Numbered from the stretch's first letter, positions 16,254 to 25,461 are shown. The stretch is DNA of 64,000 bases from JADKAV01 sp963818505 (GCA_963818505.1 CAWFSJ010000005.1:744001-808000); one strand, 5' to 3'. Program-made: numbers and translations. The notes: generated by a model from the sequence alone, not told the origin.

Positions 16254-17441
16254 ATGCCCGATCCATTGGAGTCGCTGTTCTTCGTGATCCTGGTCGCCGC
16301 TGTTGCGCCGATCTTCAGCCGGATTCTCCCCGGGCCGACGGTGGCGCCGGTCGTCTTCATGCTCATCGGTGGGGTCCTGATCGGCCAGGAGGGCATTGGG
16401 TTGGCCGCTGCGCAGGATGTGGCCCTGCTGTCGACGATCGGGCTTGCCTTCCTGTTCCTGCTGGCTGGCTACGAATTGGACCTCGACCTGTTGCGCCAAC
16501 CTGCGGGGCGTATTGGTCTGGGGAGTTGGTTCGTCAGCGCGGGGATCTCCGCGCTGGTCACCGCCGTGCTCTACGAGGCAGGCATCATCAACGACTTCCT
16601 GGGCATCGCCATCGCGTTGACGACCACTGCGCTGGGCACCCTACTGCCGATCTTGAGAGACGCGGGCATGTTGGACCGGCCGGTCGGTCCGTTCATCTTC
16701 GCCGCCGGCGCTGTGGGCGAGTTCCTGCCGATCGTGGCGATGGCGCTGTTCCTGACAGCCTCAGGGCCCATCGTGGGCGTCTTCGCCCTGGTGGGGATGG
16801 CGGCGGCTACCTTCATCACGATCAAGGCGATCGCATTCGTGCGCAGTCGCGATATCCACACACGTCTGGCGCTGCCCGAGGAGTCCACGGGCCAGAGCAC
16901 TCTGCGCTGGACGCTGGTTCTGTTGGCGGCACTGGTTCTGGTGGCGCAGGACTTCGGCCTCGACGTCGTTCTGGGGGCATTCCTGGCCGGGGTCGTACTG
17001 CGCAAGTTTGCTCCCATGAACGCCCATGATCTGGAACGCAAACTCGAAGCCGTCGGGTACGGGGTCTTCATCCCCGTCTTCTTCGTGACCTCCGGGATGA
17101 ACTTGGACGTGGACTCGATCGTGCAGAGCCCGTTGCGTCTGCTTCTGTTCTTCGGGCTGCTGCTGGCTGTGCGCGGGTTGCCGGCTTTGTTCATGTATCG
17201 CAAGCAACTCGACCGGATTGAACGCTGGCAGATGGTCTTCTTGACAGCCACGGCTCTGCCCTTGCTGGTGGCACTGACCGAAGTGGGACTCAAGTCGGGT
17301 GTGATGCTCCCCGCAAACGCCGCCGCCCTCGTCGGTGCCGGCGCGCTTTCGGTGCTGGTCTTCCCGCTCGTGGCCGTGACCCTGCAACGGGGGCCTGCGC
17401 AGGGAGCACCCAGTGAGTCAGCCGCCGTGACCGAGAGCTGA
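16254..17441 (+). CDS. CPA2-type cation/proton antiporter
   Basis: 395 residues from the ATG at 16254; another in-frame ATG lies at 16230 and the choice is uncertain. About 11-12 hydrophobic helices fill the protein, with the Na_H_Exchanger features GPTVAPVVFMLIGGVLIG, FLFLLAGYELDLDLLR, ALTTTALGTLLPILRD and VVLGAFLAGVVLRKF, then PVFFVTSGMNLDV. It would exchange Na+ or K+ for protons at the membrane. There is no C-terminal TrkA-N domain. A small GGAGTC/GACTCC hairpin follows the stop at 17445-17459. Substrate ion cannot be told. Confidence 0.85.
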   Translation: MPDPLESLFFVILVAAVAPIFSRILPGPTVAPVVFMLIGGVLIGQEGIGLAAAQDVALLSTIGLAFLFLLAGYELDLDLLRQPAGRIGLGSWFVSAGISALVTAVLYEAGIINDFLGIAIALTTTALGTLLPILRDAGMLDRPVGPFIFAAGAVGEFLPIVAMALFLTASGPIVGVFALVGMAAATFITIKAIAFVRSRDIHTRLALPEESTGQSTLRWTLVLLAALVLVAQDFGLDVVLGAFLAGVVLRKFAPMNAHDLERKLEAVGYGVFIPVFFVTSGMNLDVDSIVQSPLRLLLFFGLLLAVRGLPALFMYRKQLDRIERWQMVFLTATALPLLVALTEVGLKSGVMLPANAAALVGAGALSVLVFPLVAVTLQRGPAQGAPSESAAVTES

Positions 17442-17481
17442 AGGGGAGTCTTCGACTCCGGTTCAGGCGCACAATAGCCCT

Positions 17482-18738
17482 ATGTGCGACACCTTCGTCT
17501 CCTTGCCCGATGCCACCTTCGATGGATCGGTGATCCTGGGGAAGAACTCCGATCGCGAGCCGAACGAAGCGCACGAACTGCTCATCGCGCCCGCCGTGCA
17601 GGACCCTGGTGCAAGGCTCAAGGCGACCTACATCGAGATCGCCCAAGCCCCGCGCACCAATGCCGTTCTCCTGTCCAAGCCCTATTGGATCTGGGGCGCG
17701 GAGATGGGGGTCAACGAGCACGGTGTGAGCATCGGCAACGAGGCGGTGTTCACGAAGGCGAAGCGTGAGAAGAAGCCCGGACTGCTCGGCATGGACCTGT
17801 TGCGGCTGGCCCTGGAGCGCGCCGAGACCGCCGAAGAGGCCATCGATGTGATCACGTCCTTATTGGCGACCCACGGCCAGGGGGGACAGGCCGGACACAC
17901 CCACAAGTTGGTCTATGACAACTCGTTCATCGTCGCCGACCGACAGGGTGCCTGGGTCCTGGAGACCGTCGGCCGCGACTGGGCCACCCGCGCAGTGCAG
18001 TCCACGGCCTCGATCTCCAACGGTCTGACGCTGACCTACGCCGAGCGAAGTTCCGAGGGTTTGAAAGGGATCAAGGTCACGGACCGGTCGGACTTCCTCT
18101 TCACGAAGTTCTCCGACTCGGCGGCCCGTCAATGCCGGACCTCGGATGCGCTGAAGGCCGGCCGCGGTTCGATCGATGTGGCCGCAACCATGGCCCTACT
18201 GCGCGACCACGGCGATGCCGGACCGGACTGGTCGCCCGGGCCGGGTTTGAGCGGTCAGACCGTGTGCGCCCACGCGGGATACGGGCCGATCAGGGTGGCC
18301 CAATCGACCGGCTCGATGGTGTCCCACGTCAGTGCCGAGGACATCACCGTGTGGTTGACCGGGACATCCGGACCGTGTACCTCGGTGTTCAAGCCGGTGT
18401 GGTTCGGCGCAGGACTTCCCGAACTACGACGACCCGGCAAACGGTTCGACGCCTCGACCATGTGGTGGCGCCACGAGCTGCTGCACCGGGCGACACTTCG
18501 CAACTACCCTGAGCGGATGGTCGCCTACGCAAAACTGCGTGAGGATCTCGAGACCCAGTTCCTCGGTGGCGCACAGGTCACTACCGACCGGGGCGCATAC
18601 ACACGGATCTGCTTCGAGCAGGCAGAGGCCGCCGAGCGGCAGTGGCTGAACGCGGTGCGTGATATCCCGGCCACCAGCCAGCCGAAACTCTACGAGCGGG
18701 CCTGGCGCAACTGGGACAAGCTGGCGGACATGCCGTGA
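17482..18738 (+). CDS. Secernin-like peptidase C69 family protein
   Basis: 418 residues. The N-terminus MCDTFVSLPDATFDGSVILG followed by KNSDREPNE is diagnostic of secernins and related C69 Ntn-hydrolases. Cys2, exposed after loss of Met1, is the expected nucleophile; WGAEMGVNEHGVSIGNEAVF is the second signature. C69 enzymes cleave small peptides, while secernin function is less clear. The ATG has no obvious ribosome binding site within 12 bases. The gene overlaps the aminotransferase by 4 bases (GTGA) and begins a three-gene operon, so a joint role in processing an amino-acid or peptide compound is likely. Confidence 0.85.
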   Translation: MCDTFVSLPDATFDGSVILGKNSDREPNEAHELLIAPAVQDPGARLKATYIEIAQAPRTNAVLLSKPYWIWGAEMGVNEHGVSIGNEAVFTKAKREKKPGLLGMDLLRLALERAETAEEAIDVITSLLATHGQGGQAGHTHKLVYDNSFIVADRQGAWVLETVGRDWATRAVQSTASISNGLTLTYAERSSEGLKGIKVTDRSDFLFTKFSDSAARQCRTSDALKAGRGSIDVAATMALLRDHGDAGPDWSPGPGLSGQTVCAHAGYGPIRVAQSTGSMVSHVSAEDITVWLTGTSGPCTSVFKPVWFGAGLPELRRPGKRFDASTMWWRHELLHRATLRNYPERMVAYAKLREDLETQFLGGAQVTTDRGAYTRICFEQAEAAERQWLNAVRDIPATSQPKLYERAWRNWDKLADMP

Positions 18739-19952
18739 CTTCCGCAGCGAAGCAGAAGGCGCTGGATCTGTCGCTGAGGTACGTGTGTCCGGATCGGGTC
18801 CACTTCTTGACCGGGGCCGGGATCGACCTGGTGATCGGACGACGTGAGGGCTACCGGATCTGGGACGTCGACGGCCGCGAGCTCATCGACATCCATCTCA
18901 ACGGCGGGGTCTACAACCTCGGCCACCGCAACCCTCAGGTCATCGCATCACTGACCCAAGCGCTGGAAACCCTCGACATCGGCAACCACCACTTCCCCAG
19001 CACCGAACGGGCAGCTCTGGCTGAGAAGTTGGTGGAACTCACGCCCGGTGCGCACTACGCGGTCTTCGCCAGCGGCGGCGGCGAGGCCATCGACTTGGCG
19101 ATCAAGAGTGCGCGGCGGGCTACGGGTCGTCGCAGGATCGTGTCGGTGACCGACGCCTACCACGGTCACACCGGCTTGGCCCTGGCCGCCGGTGACGAGC
19201 AGGCCGCCGCCGCGTTCCTGGCCGCCGACACCGAGTTCGTACGCGTGCCGTTCAACGACGTGCCAGCCTTGGAGGCGGTTCTGTCCGAACCGGCTGCTGC
19301 GGTCATCCTTGAAACAGTGCCCGCGACTGCCGGCTTCCCGCGCCCTGTCCCCGGGTATCTGCAGGCGGTCCGCGCGGCCTGTGATGCCAGCGGTGCGATG
19401 TACATCGCCGACGAGGTGCAGACCGGGCTGGGGCGCAGTGGCTCGATGTGGGCCGTTCAGCATTTCGGTGCGGTGCCGGACATCCTGGTCACCGGCAAGG
19501 GTCTTTCAGGCGGGATCTACCCCATCGCGGCGACACTGTTGAACCAGCGGGCGGGGGCTTGGCTCGAGGACGACGGCTGGTCGCACGTCTCGACTTTCGG
19601 GGGAGCCGAACTCGGCTGCCGGGTGGCTTCCACTGTCCTGGAGCTGACCGCTGCCGCAATCCCGGACTTGGCCATCGAGAGGTGGACGCAGGGGTTCGCC
19701 GCCCTGCGTGAGAGGTACCCGCAATGGGTCGTGGAGGTGCGCCAGACGGGCTTGATCATGGGAGTCAAGTTCGGCCACGAAATGGGTGGCATGCTGATGA
19801 CCAAGTTGCTCTTCGACCAAGGGGTGTGGGCCATGTTCGCGGGGTTCGATCGCAGTGTCCTGCAGGTCAAACCGGGCCTGCTGATGCATGACGAGATCGA
19901 CGAGGTGCTTGCGGCGTTCGATCGTGCCTGCGCGGTGGCGGCGTCATGGTGA
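18735..19952 (+). CDS. Class III PLP-dependent aminotransferase
   Basis: 405 residues. Class III landmarks: LNGGVYNLGHRNPQV near the N-terminus, FASGGGEAIDLAIKSARRAT, DAYHGHTGLA, IADEVQTGLGRSG (the Asp contacting the pyridine nitrogen) and LVTGKGLSGGIYPI with the Schiff-base Lys. It is closest in style to acetylornithine/4-aminobutyrate-type enzymes, but substrate cannot be assigned. It is translationally coupled to the secernin-like gene upstream (GTGA) and overlaps the next gene by 7 bases. Confidence 0.88.
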   Translation: MTSAAKQKALDLSLRYVCPDRVHFLTGAGIDLVIGRREGYRIWDVDGRELIDIHLNGGVYNLGHRNPQVIASLTQALETLDIGNHHFPSTERAALAEKLVELTPGAHYAVFASGGGEAIDLAIKSARRATGRRRIVSVTDAYHGHTGLALAAGDEQAAAAFLAADTEFVRVPFNDVPALEAVLSEPAAAVILETVPATAGFPRPVPGYLQAVRAACDASGAMYIADEVQTGLGRSGSMWAVQHFGAVPDILVTGKGLSGGIYPIAATLLNQRAGAWLEDDGWSHVSTFGGAELGCRVASTVLELTAAAIPDLAIERWTQGFAALRERYPQWVVEVRQTGLIMGVKFGHEMGGMLMTKLLFDQGVWAMFAGFDRSVLQVKPGLLMHDEIDEVLAAFDRACAVAASW

Positions 19953-20827
19953 CCGAAGTCCTGGCCCAGGTGGAGGCAGGCCTGGACCCTTCTCATCCAA
20001 CAGGGGTCGAGATCCTTGCGTACGGGGAGATCTCGGCTGCACTGATCGTGCCTGGCCTGCCCGGTCAGGTCGCCAAACGTATGTCCGGATTCGCCGATCA
20101 CGCCATGGCCGCCGCATACTGCGACCTGGTGGCCGACTACGTGTCGATCGTGCGTGGCGCCGGTGTTCGGGTGGTCGAGACCGAGGTGGTCCTGCTCGAC
20201 CGGGTCGACCGCCCCCCGGTGGTTTACCTGGTCCAGCCGCTGGTGCCCGACCTGGGAAACCAGCTGCTGCACAAGGCCACCGACGCCGAACTCGGCGAGG
20301 CGATCCACGCGGTGATGGACCGCGTCTTGGCATTATTGAGCCGCACCGACGAGCCTGAGGTTGCCATCGATGCCCAGCTGTCCAACTGGTCCTTCGCCGA
20401 TGCCGGCGACCCGGTGCTGATCGACGTCGGCACCCCGTTCATCCGGCAAACGGGGAGGTACGTCTTCGACCAGGAGATCCTGCTGTCCGCGATCCCGCCT
20501 GGCATCCGCGCCTATTACCGGCGCAAGGGCAGCGCGGCGGAGTACATGGACGACTACTTCGATCCGCGGCTTGTTGCGGTGGACCTATTGGGGAACTTCA
20601 TCAAGGAGGAGGCGATCGCCCGTCTGCCTGAGGGCATTGTGGTCGCCAACGAGTGGCTTTCGACCCGTGGCTTCGAGCCGATCCAACGCCCAGAGGTCGA
20701 CGCGTACTACAAGCAGGATGCGGCCACATTGGAGTTGTTCCTGCGGGTGCGGCGGCTGGACCGCGCGGCGAAGAAGCTGCTGCGCCGCGAGTACGACTTC
20801 ATCCTCCCGGGGAAGGTCAAGCGGTAG
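19946..20827 (+). CDS. Protein of unknown function with kinase-like features
   Basis: 293 residues. I cannot name the family. The middle part reads VVETEVVLLDRVDRPPVVYL, then IDAQLSNWSFAD followed 7 residues later by LIDVGTPFI. The spacing resembles the Asp..Asn and Asp-x-Gly metal/ATP motifs of the aminoglycoside phosphotransferase/kinase fold, with the N-terminal half (ISAALIVPGLPGQVAKRMSG) resembling a nucleotide-binding lobe. A phosphotransferase acting on a product of the two upstream enzymes is a reasonable guess, not more. The gene overlaps the aminotransferase gene by 7 bases. Confidence 0.7.
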   Translation: MVTEVLAQVEAGLDPSHPTGVEILAYGEISAALIVPGLPGQVAKRMSGFADHAMAAAYCDLVADYVSIVRGAGVRVVETEVVLLDRVDRPPVVYLVQPLVPDLGNQLLHKATDAELGEAIHAVMDRVLALLSRTDEPEVAIDAQLSNWSFADAGDPVLIDVGTPFIRQTGRYVFDQEILLSAIPPGIRAYYRRKGSAAEYMDDYFDPRLVAVDLLGNFIKEEAIARLPEGIVVANEWLSTRGFEPIQRPEVDAYYKQDAATLELFLRVRRLDRAAKKLLRREYDFILPGKVKR

Positions 20828-20912
20828 TCGAGTCCGGCTACTTCATCCCAGACGGCGACGGCCAAGGCACATCCCACGAGGGATCGGCGCAGCGGCCTGG
20901 CCGGTGTGCGCT

Positions 20913-20992
20913 TCTGCGGGTTGATCAAGGCCCTGGGCTGGCGCTGCCCCACGGGATGCGTTTCGCCTGCATGATCAACCTGCAGATCCGGA
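20913..20992. repeat. Palindromic repeat with TTGATCAAGG and CCTGCAGATCCGG modules
   Basis: TCTGCGGGTTGATCA at 20913 pairs with TGATCAACCTGCAG ending near 20984. The right side (20971-20992, starting ATGATCAACCTGCAGATCCG) recurs identically over 22 bases at 56968-56989. It lies in the gap between the kinase-like gene and cydD. Confidence 0.6.
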
Positions 20993-21028
20993 TAGCGAGC
21001 GGTCGTGTCTGCCGATGAGTGCCCTCCG

Positions 21029-21034
21029 TACCCT
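21029..21034 (+). promoter_or_regulatory. Candidate leaderless -10 box of cydD
   Basis: TACCCT (TANNNT) ends 6 bases before the ATG and no ribosome binding site is present between, so transcription could start at or next to the start codon. Confidence 0.35.
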
Positions 21035-21040
21035 GGGGGC

Positions 21041-22657
21041 ATGCGTGGATTCGACCGGCGGCTGCTGAAGTACGCCCGGTCCACGCGCACCTTCCTGATC
21101 GCCAGCGTCTTCGTGCAGGCTGTCCAGGCGCTGCTGATCGTGGCGCAGGCATTCCTGATCGCCACCGTGATCGTTGAGGCCTTCACAGAGGGGTCCGACC
21201 TGCCGGCTCTCATGCCGACCGTGGTCCAACTCGGGGTTGTGATCGCCTGCCGTGCGCTGACGGCTTTCCTGGCCGAGTGGCTGGCCCACCGCACCGCAGC
21301 GACCGCGATGAGCGAACTGAGGATGGCTGCGTGGCAGCACATGATGCGCCTCGGTCCGGCGTGGCTGTCCGGCCAGCGAACAGGCCAATTGGCGCAACTG
21401 CTGGTGCGTGGTGTCGGCGGACTCGAGGCCTACTACGCCCGTTACCTCCCGCAGCTGGTCCTCGCGGTGGTGGTGCCGCTGATCGTGGGCACCGCGATCC
21501 TGACCGAGGATGTTCTCGCGGCGGTGATCGTGGCCCTGACCGTTCCGCTCATCCCGGTTTTCATGATTCTCGTGGGCTGGGTCAGCCAGGCACGCGTTGA
21601 ACGGCAGTGGCGCTGGTTGTCCGTATTGGGCAACCACTTCCTCGATGTGGTCGAAGGGCTGCCCACGTTGAAGGCCTTCAACCGCGCCCAGCACCAGGTC
21701 GGTCAGATCCGCAAGGTCGGCGAAGAACACCGCCGATCCACAATGGGTGTGCTGCGGATCACCTTCTTGTCATCGCTGGTGCTTGAACTGCTGGCCACAC
21801 TCTCGGTGGCGCTGATTGCGGTCTCCATCGGCCTGCGCCTCGTGAACGGCAGCATGACGCTGATGGCGGGGTTGACCGTGCTGATCCTGGCCCCGGAGGT
21901 CTACTTGCCCCTGCGGATGGTCGGTCAGCATTTCCACGCCGCCGCTGAGGGTGCCGAGGCTGCCGACAAGGTCTTCGCGATCATGGAACAGACGCCTGCG
22001 ACCACGGGTACGGCAGAGCTTGCGAACGCCCACGCCGGCCTGCGGCTCGAGAATGTGACTCTGGACTACGGCGGCGAGCCGGTGGTGAGTGGGCTGTCGG
22101 CTGTCATCCCCGCCGGGGCCACGACCTTGCTCAGCGGCATCTCCGGAGCGGGTAAGACGACGGTGCTCAACGGGCTGCTGGGGTTCTTGAAGCCCAGCGT
22201 CGGCAAGGTCCTCGTCGGGGAGCAGGACCTTGCTGACGTCGACATCCGTCAGTGGTGGGACCAGGTGGCCTGGGTGCCGCAGAACCCGCAGATGCTGCCG
22301 GGCACCATCCGCGACAACCTCGCGCTGGGCCGCGACGTGGACGTGTACGCCGCGCTGGCCCAGACCCGCTTGACCGAGTGGGTGGCCAGCCTGCCCGAGG
22401 GCCTCGACACGGTCATCGGGGAGGGCGGGCGACCGGTCTCGGTGGGCCAGGCGCGACGTATCTCATTGGCCCGGGCGCTGCTGCGCGGCGCGAATGTGCT
22501 GATGCTTGACGAGCCCACAGCCGGTGTCGACCAGCAGTCCGAGCAGGCGATCCTGGAGACGCTGCGCGACACGGACGCCACCGTGATCGTCGTCGGGCAC
22601 CGAGGTGCTATCGAGCAGATCGCCGACCACGTGGTCCGGGTCGGAGCGGTCGTATGA
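21041..22657 (+). CDS. cydD: Thiol exporter ABC transporter/permease CydD
   Basis: About 538 residues from the ATG at 21041. Six membrane helices in the first ~310 residues (FLIASVFVQAVQALLIVAQ onward) are followed by an ATP-binding domain with LSGISGAGKTTVLNG (Walker A), VSVGQARRISLARALL (signature region) and VLMLDEPTAGVD (Walker B). CydD pairs with CydC to export cysteine and glutathione-type thiols, needed for assembly of cytochrome bd oxidase. The signature reads SVGQ rather than the standard SGGQ. It overlaps cydC by 4 bases. No cydA or cydB is in the window. Confidence 0.87.
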   Translation: MRGFDRRLLKYARSTRTFLIASVFVQAVQALLIVAQAFLIATVIVEAFTEGSDLPALMPTVVQLGVVIACRALTAFLAEWLAHRTAATAMSELRMAAWQHMMRLGPAWLSGQRTGQLAQLLVRGVGGLEAYYARYLPQLVLAVVVPLIVGTAILTEDVLAAVIVALTVPLIPVFMILVGWVSQARVERQWRWLSVLGNHFLDVVEGLPTLKAFNRAQHQVGQIRKVGEEHRRSTMGVLRITFLSSLVLELLATLSVALIAVSIGLRLVNGSMTLMAGLTVLILAPEVYLPLRMVGQHFHAAAEGAEAADKVFAIMEQTPATTGTAELANAHAGLRLENVTLDYGGEPVVSGLSAVIPAGATTLLSGISGAGKTTVLNGLLGFLKPSVGKVLVGEQDLADVDIRQWWDQVAWVPQNPQMLPGTIRDNLALGRDVDVYAALAQTRLTEWVASLPEGLDTVIGEGGRPVSVGQARRISLARALLRGANVLMLDEPTAGVDQQSEQAILETLRDTDATVIVVGHRGAIEQIADHVVRVGAVV

Positions 22658-24279
22658 TCCTTCGCGACCCTGCTGTCAAACGCCTGAGCACTCTGTACCG
22701 GCCTGCGTCGGGACGACTGTGGTGGGCTGCGGTTCTCGGAGCGTTGGCACTGGGTTGCTCGGTCGGGCTGATGGCCGCGAGTGCTTGGTTGATCTCCCGG
22801 GCGTGGCAGCAGCCGCCGATCCTTTTCCTGCAGGTCGCGGTGGTCAGCGTTCGGGCATTTGGTATCGGCCGCGGTGCCTTCCGGTACGCCGAGCGTCTTG
22901 TCAGCCATCAAGCGGCCTTCCGCTCGCTTGTCGACCTGCGGGTCAGCCTGTACGAGCGGCTCATCCCGCTGGCACCGGCCGGTCTGCCGGCCTTCAAACG
23001 CGGTGACCTGTTGCGCCGCATGGTCGATGATGTCGAGGCCATGTCCGACTTGAGCCTGCGGGTGCTGTTGCCCGTCTTCTCAGCGGTGATCGTCGGCACC
23101 GGCTCGGTCATCCTCACCGCCTGGCTGCTGCCCGCCTCCGGAGTCATCATGGCCGTGGCCCTGCTGCTGGGCGGCATCGTGGTCCCGGCCGTGATCATCT
23201 GGTCCTCAGGTCGTGGGCAGGCAGTCCAAGCGCCGCTTCAGGCGGACCTATCCGCGGAGGTTCTGACGTCGCTTCAGGCCGGACCGGAACTGATGGTGCT
23301 CGGCGCGGACGAGGAGTACGGGCGACGGATCGCAGCCATCGATGCCTCCTTGACAGCTGCCATGCGCCGGACTGCTGTGGGCTCCGCGCTGTCGTCGGCG
23401 TTGAGCATTCTCATCCAGGGGGCGGCGGTCATCGCCATGATCCTGGTCGCAGTCCCCGCGGTCCGGTCCGGCGCACTGCCCGGGGTCAATCTGGCCGTGG
23501 TCGTCCTGCTCCCGCTCGCCGCGTACGAGGCCGTCGCGGTGCTGGCTCCCGCTGCGCTGGCGGCCATCAAGGTCCGGTCCTCGGCCCGGCGCCTGGTCGA
23601 GATCATGGACGCCGAACCACCGGTGGGCCGACCTGCGCAAGCCGTGGTCGCCACGGGCGCAGATCTCGCGGTGTCGAACCTGTCCGCGGCCTACCCCAGC
23701 GGGCCGGTTGCGGTTGCCGGGGTTGACTTGGCCGTGCCTGAGGGCCGGCGGGTGGGCCTGGTCGGGGAGTCGGGCAGCGGCAAGTCGACCGTGCTCAACG
23801 TGGTTGCCGGGTTCTTGTCCTACGAGGGCTCCGCGCGTTTGGGTGGGACCGAACTGCGCGACCAGGACGGGGAACATGTCCGTGAGCTCGTGCTGTGGAC
23901 GCCACAGATCCCGCATGTGTTCGACGCGGATATCGCAGCGAACCTGCGCATGGCCAAGCCCGACGCCTCAGATGAGGAGTTGGTGTCGGCACTGAATGCG
24001 GTTGGACTTGCCATGGAACTCGACCGGGCCGTGGGTCAGCACGGAGCCACCTTGTCCGGTGGGCAGCGCCAGCGCTTGGGTCTGGCACGCGCCGTGCTGG
24101 CCGACCATCAGGTGCTGCTGCTTGACGAACCGACCGAGCACCTCGACCCCGCAACTGCGGCTGCCGTGCTCGACACGGTCGAGAAGCTCACGCGTGGCCG
24201 TTCGCTGCTGGTCGTGACACACCAGCCGATCGAATGGTTGGACGAGCATGTGGTGGTCGAGCAGGCGAGGCGTGCGTGA
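22654..24279 (+). CDS. cydC: Thiol exporter ABC transporter/permease CydC
   Basis: 541 residues. The membrane half has ALGCSVGLMAASAWLISRAW and a long helical stretch with FRYAERLVSHQAAFR, the typical CydC segment. The ATPase half has VGLVGESGSGKSTVLNVVAG (Walker A), GATLSGGQRQRLGLARAVL (signature) and VLLLDEPTEHLD (Walker B). It forms the heterodimeric exporter with CydD. Its signature motif is canonical, while that of CydD deviates, so the dimer may have one strong ATP site. It is followed with a GTGA overlap by ung. Confidence 0.87.
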   Translation: MILRDPAVKRLSTLYRPASGRLWWAAVLGALALGCSVGLMAASAWLISRAWQQPPILFLQVAVVSVRAFGIGRGAFRYAERLVSHQAAFRSLVDLRVSLYERLIPLAPAGLPAFKRGDLLRRMVDDVEAMSDLSLRVLLPVFSAVIVGTGSVILTAWLLPASGVIMAVALLLGGIVVPAVIIWSSGRGQAVQAPLQADLSAEVLTSLQAGPELMVLGADEEYGRRIAAIDASLTAAMRRTAVGSALSSALSILIQGAAVIAMILVAVPAVRSGALPGVNLAVVVLLPLAAYEAVAVLAPAALAAIKVRSSARRLVEIMDAEPPVGRPAQAVVATGADLAVSNLSAAYPSGPVAVAGVDLAVPEGRRVGLVGESGSGKSTVLNVVAGFLSYEGSARLGGTELRDQDGEHVRELVLWTPQIPHVFDADIAANLRMAKPDASDEELVSALNAVGLAMELDRAVGQHGATLSGGQRQRLGLARAVLADHQVLLLDEPTEHLDPATAAAVLDTVEKLTRGRSLLVVTHQPIEWLDEHVVVEQARRA

Positions 24280-24941
24280 AGCCGCTGGCACAGGTCATCG
24301 ATCCCGGGTGGGCGAACGCGCTCGCCCCGGTTGAACCGCAGATCCGCGCGATGGGTGACTTCCTGCGCACCCAACAGGCCTACCTGCCGGCTGGCGCGGA
24401 CGTTCTGCGCGCCTTCACTTACCCGTTCGACTCAGCCGAGGTGCTGATCGTCGGGCAGGACCCGTACCCGACCCCTGGGCACCCGATCGGGCTGAGTTTC
24501 GCAGTGGCCCCCGATGTGCGACCGCTGCCAGGTTCGTTGCTGAACATCTACAAGGAACTGGTCTCGGACCTCGGGGTCCCCATGCCTTCCAACGGCGACC
24601 TGCGGCCTTGGGCCCAGCGTGGTGTTGTGCTGCTGAACCGGGTGTTGTCAGTGGCCCCAGGCGCTTCCGCCTCGCACCGGGGCAAGGGCTGGGAGCCGAT
24701 CACCGAATGTGCGATCACGGCATTGGCCTCCCGCGGCACGCCATTGGTCGCCATTCTTTGGGGCCGAGACGCGCAGACCCTTACTCCCATGCTGCGTGAC
24801 CATGACGTGCCGGTCCTGACCAGCGCACACCCGAGCCCGCTGTCGGCGCACCGCGGGTTCTTCGGCTCCCGGCCCTTCAGCCGCGCGAACGCCGCGCTGG
24901 TCGCCCAGGGCGGGAAGCCAATCGACTGGAGTCTTGCCTAG
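24276..24941 (+). CDS. ung: Uracil-DNA glycosylase, family 1
   Basis: 221 residues from the GTG at 24276, which overlaps the cydC stop. Motif A VLIVGQDPYPTPGHPIGLSF carries the catalytic Asp, and motif B TSAHPSPLSAHRGFFGSRPF carries the catalytic His and DNA-reading loop. GVVLLNRVLSVAPGASASH matches the middle region. It removes uracil from DNA to start base excision repair in the cytoplasm. Length is usual for the family. Cotranscription with cydDC looks incidental. Confidence 0.92.
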   Translation: MKPLAQVIDPGWANALAPVEPQIRAMGDFLRTQQAYLPAGADVLRAFTYPFDSAEVLIVGQDPYPTPGHPIGLSFAVAPDVRPLPGSLLNIYKELVSDLGVPMPSNGDLRPWAQRGVVLLNRVLSVAPGASASHRGKGWEPITECAITALASRGTPLVAILWGRDAQTLTPMLRDHDVPVLTSAHPSPLSAHRGFFGSRPFSRANAALVAQGGKPIDWSLA

Positions 24942-25100
24942 TTCGGCCCCGGCGACGTCGTCTGAACGACGCCCACCGCCGAAAGTGGGCACGTGCTGCC
25001 GTACAAAGATGGCCGATACCTGAATCCGGGATTGGCCTGTGCCACGTTTCGGGTGCCTCGAATTTCATCGGGAGTCTGGATCAGGTGATGAGCGGTACGC

Positions 25101-25155
25101 GTACTTTTGCGGTTGAGAACGGCGCCTGGGTCGCCTTGATCAACCCGAAAGGGAC
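25101..25155. repeat. Family-2 palindromic repeat, copy A
   Basis: GTACTTTTGCGGTTGA pairs imperfectly with TCAACCCGAAAGGGAC, the loop side carrying CCTTGATCAA. Related copies are at 25198, 55426 and 55510. Confidence 0.65.
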
Positions 25156-25197
25156 GAAAAATGCGTCCGAATCATCCCGATTCGGGGGGTTAGGAGT

Positions 25198-25242
25198 GTA
25201 CCTTTCCGGTTGATCAAGGGGTGCCGCCAACCTGAAAAGTAC
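25198..25242. repeat. Family-2 palindromic repeat, copy B
   Basis: GTACCTTTCCGGTTGATCAA pairs with CCAACCTGAAAAGTAC across a short loop. Confidence 0.65.
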
Positions 25243-25461
25243 GCGACCCGCGCCTCGCCAGTGCGAGCAATTACCACCCACGGCCAGACTCCCCGGCCGG
25301 AATCCGAAGCACCCCTCTTCGGCGTCTCAGATGTGTCAAGTCACCGGTCGTGGCCGGCCGGAGACTCGCGGGGTGTCAGGGCGAGAGGAAGGTCCGCCGA
25401 GAAGGCGCGTCACAGGCGAACCTTCCCAGAAGTGGCCTTCGGAATGGAGGAGGTGTCTGCC

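Larger units (their letters stand above)
24942..25461. other. 520-base gap with two palindromic repeats
   Basis: No convincing gene is seen. The gap holds two family-2 hairpins (25101-25155 and 25198-25242), a weak bulged hairpin GGCGACGTCGT/ACGACGCC right after ung (24951-24973), and about 215 bases before 25461 in which I see nothing definite. Confidence 0.6.

Noticed and set aside
25101..25242. CRISPR array
   Set aside because: Only two imperfect hairpins of different sequence, no regular direct repeats or spacers, and no cas genes.
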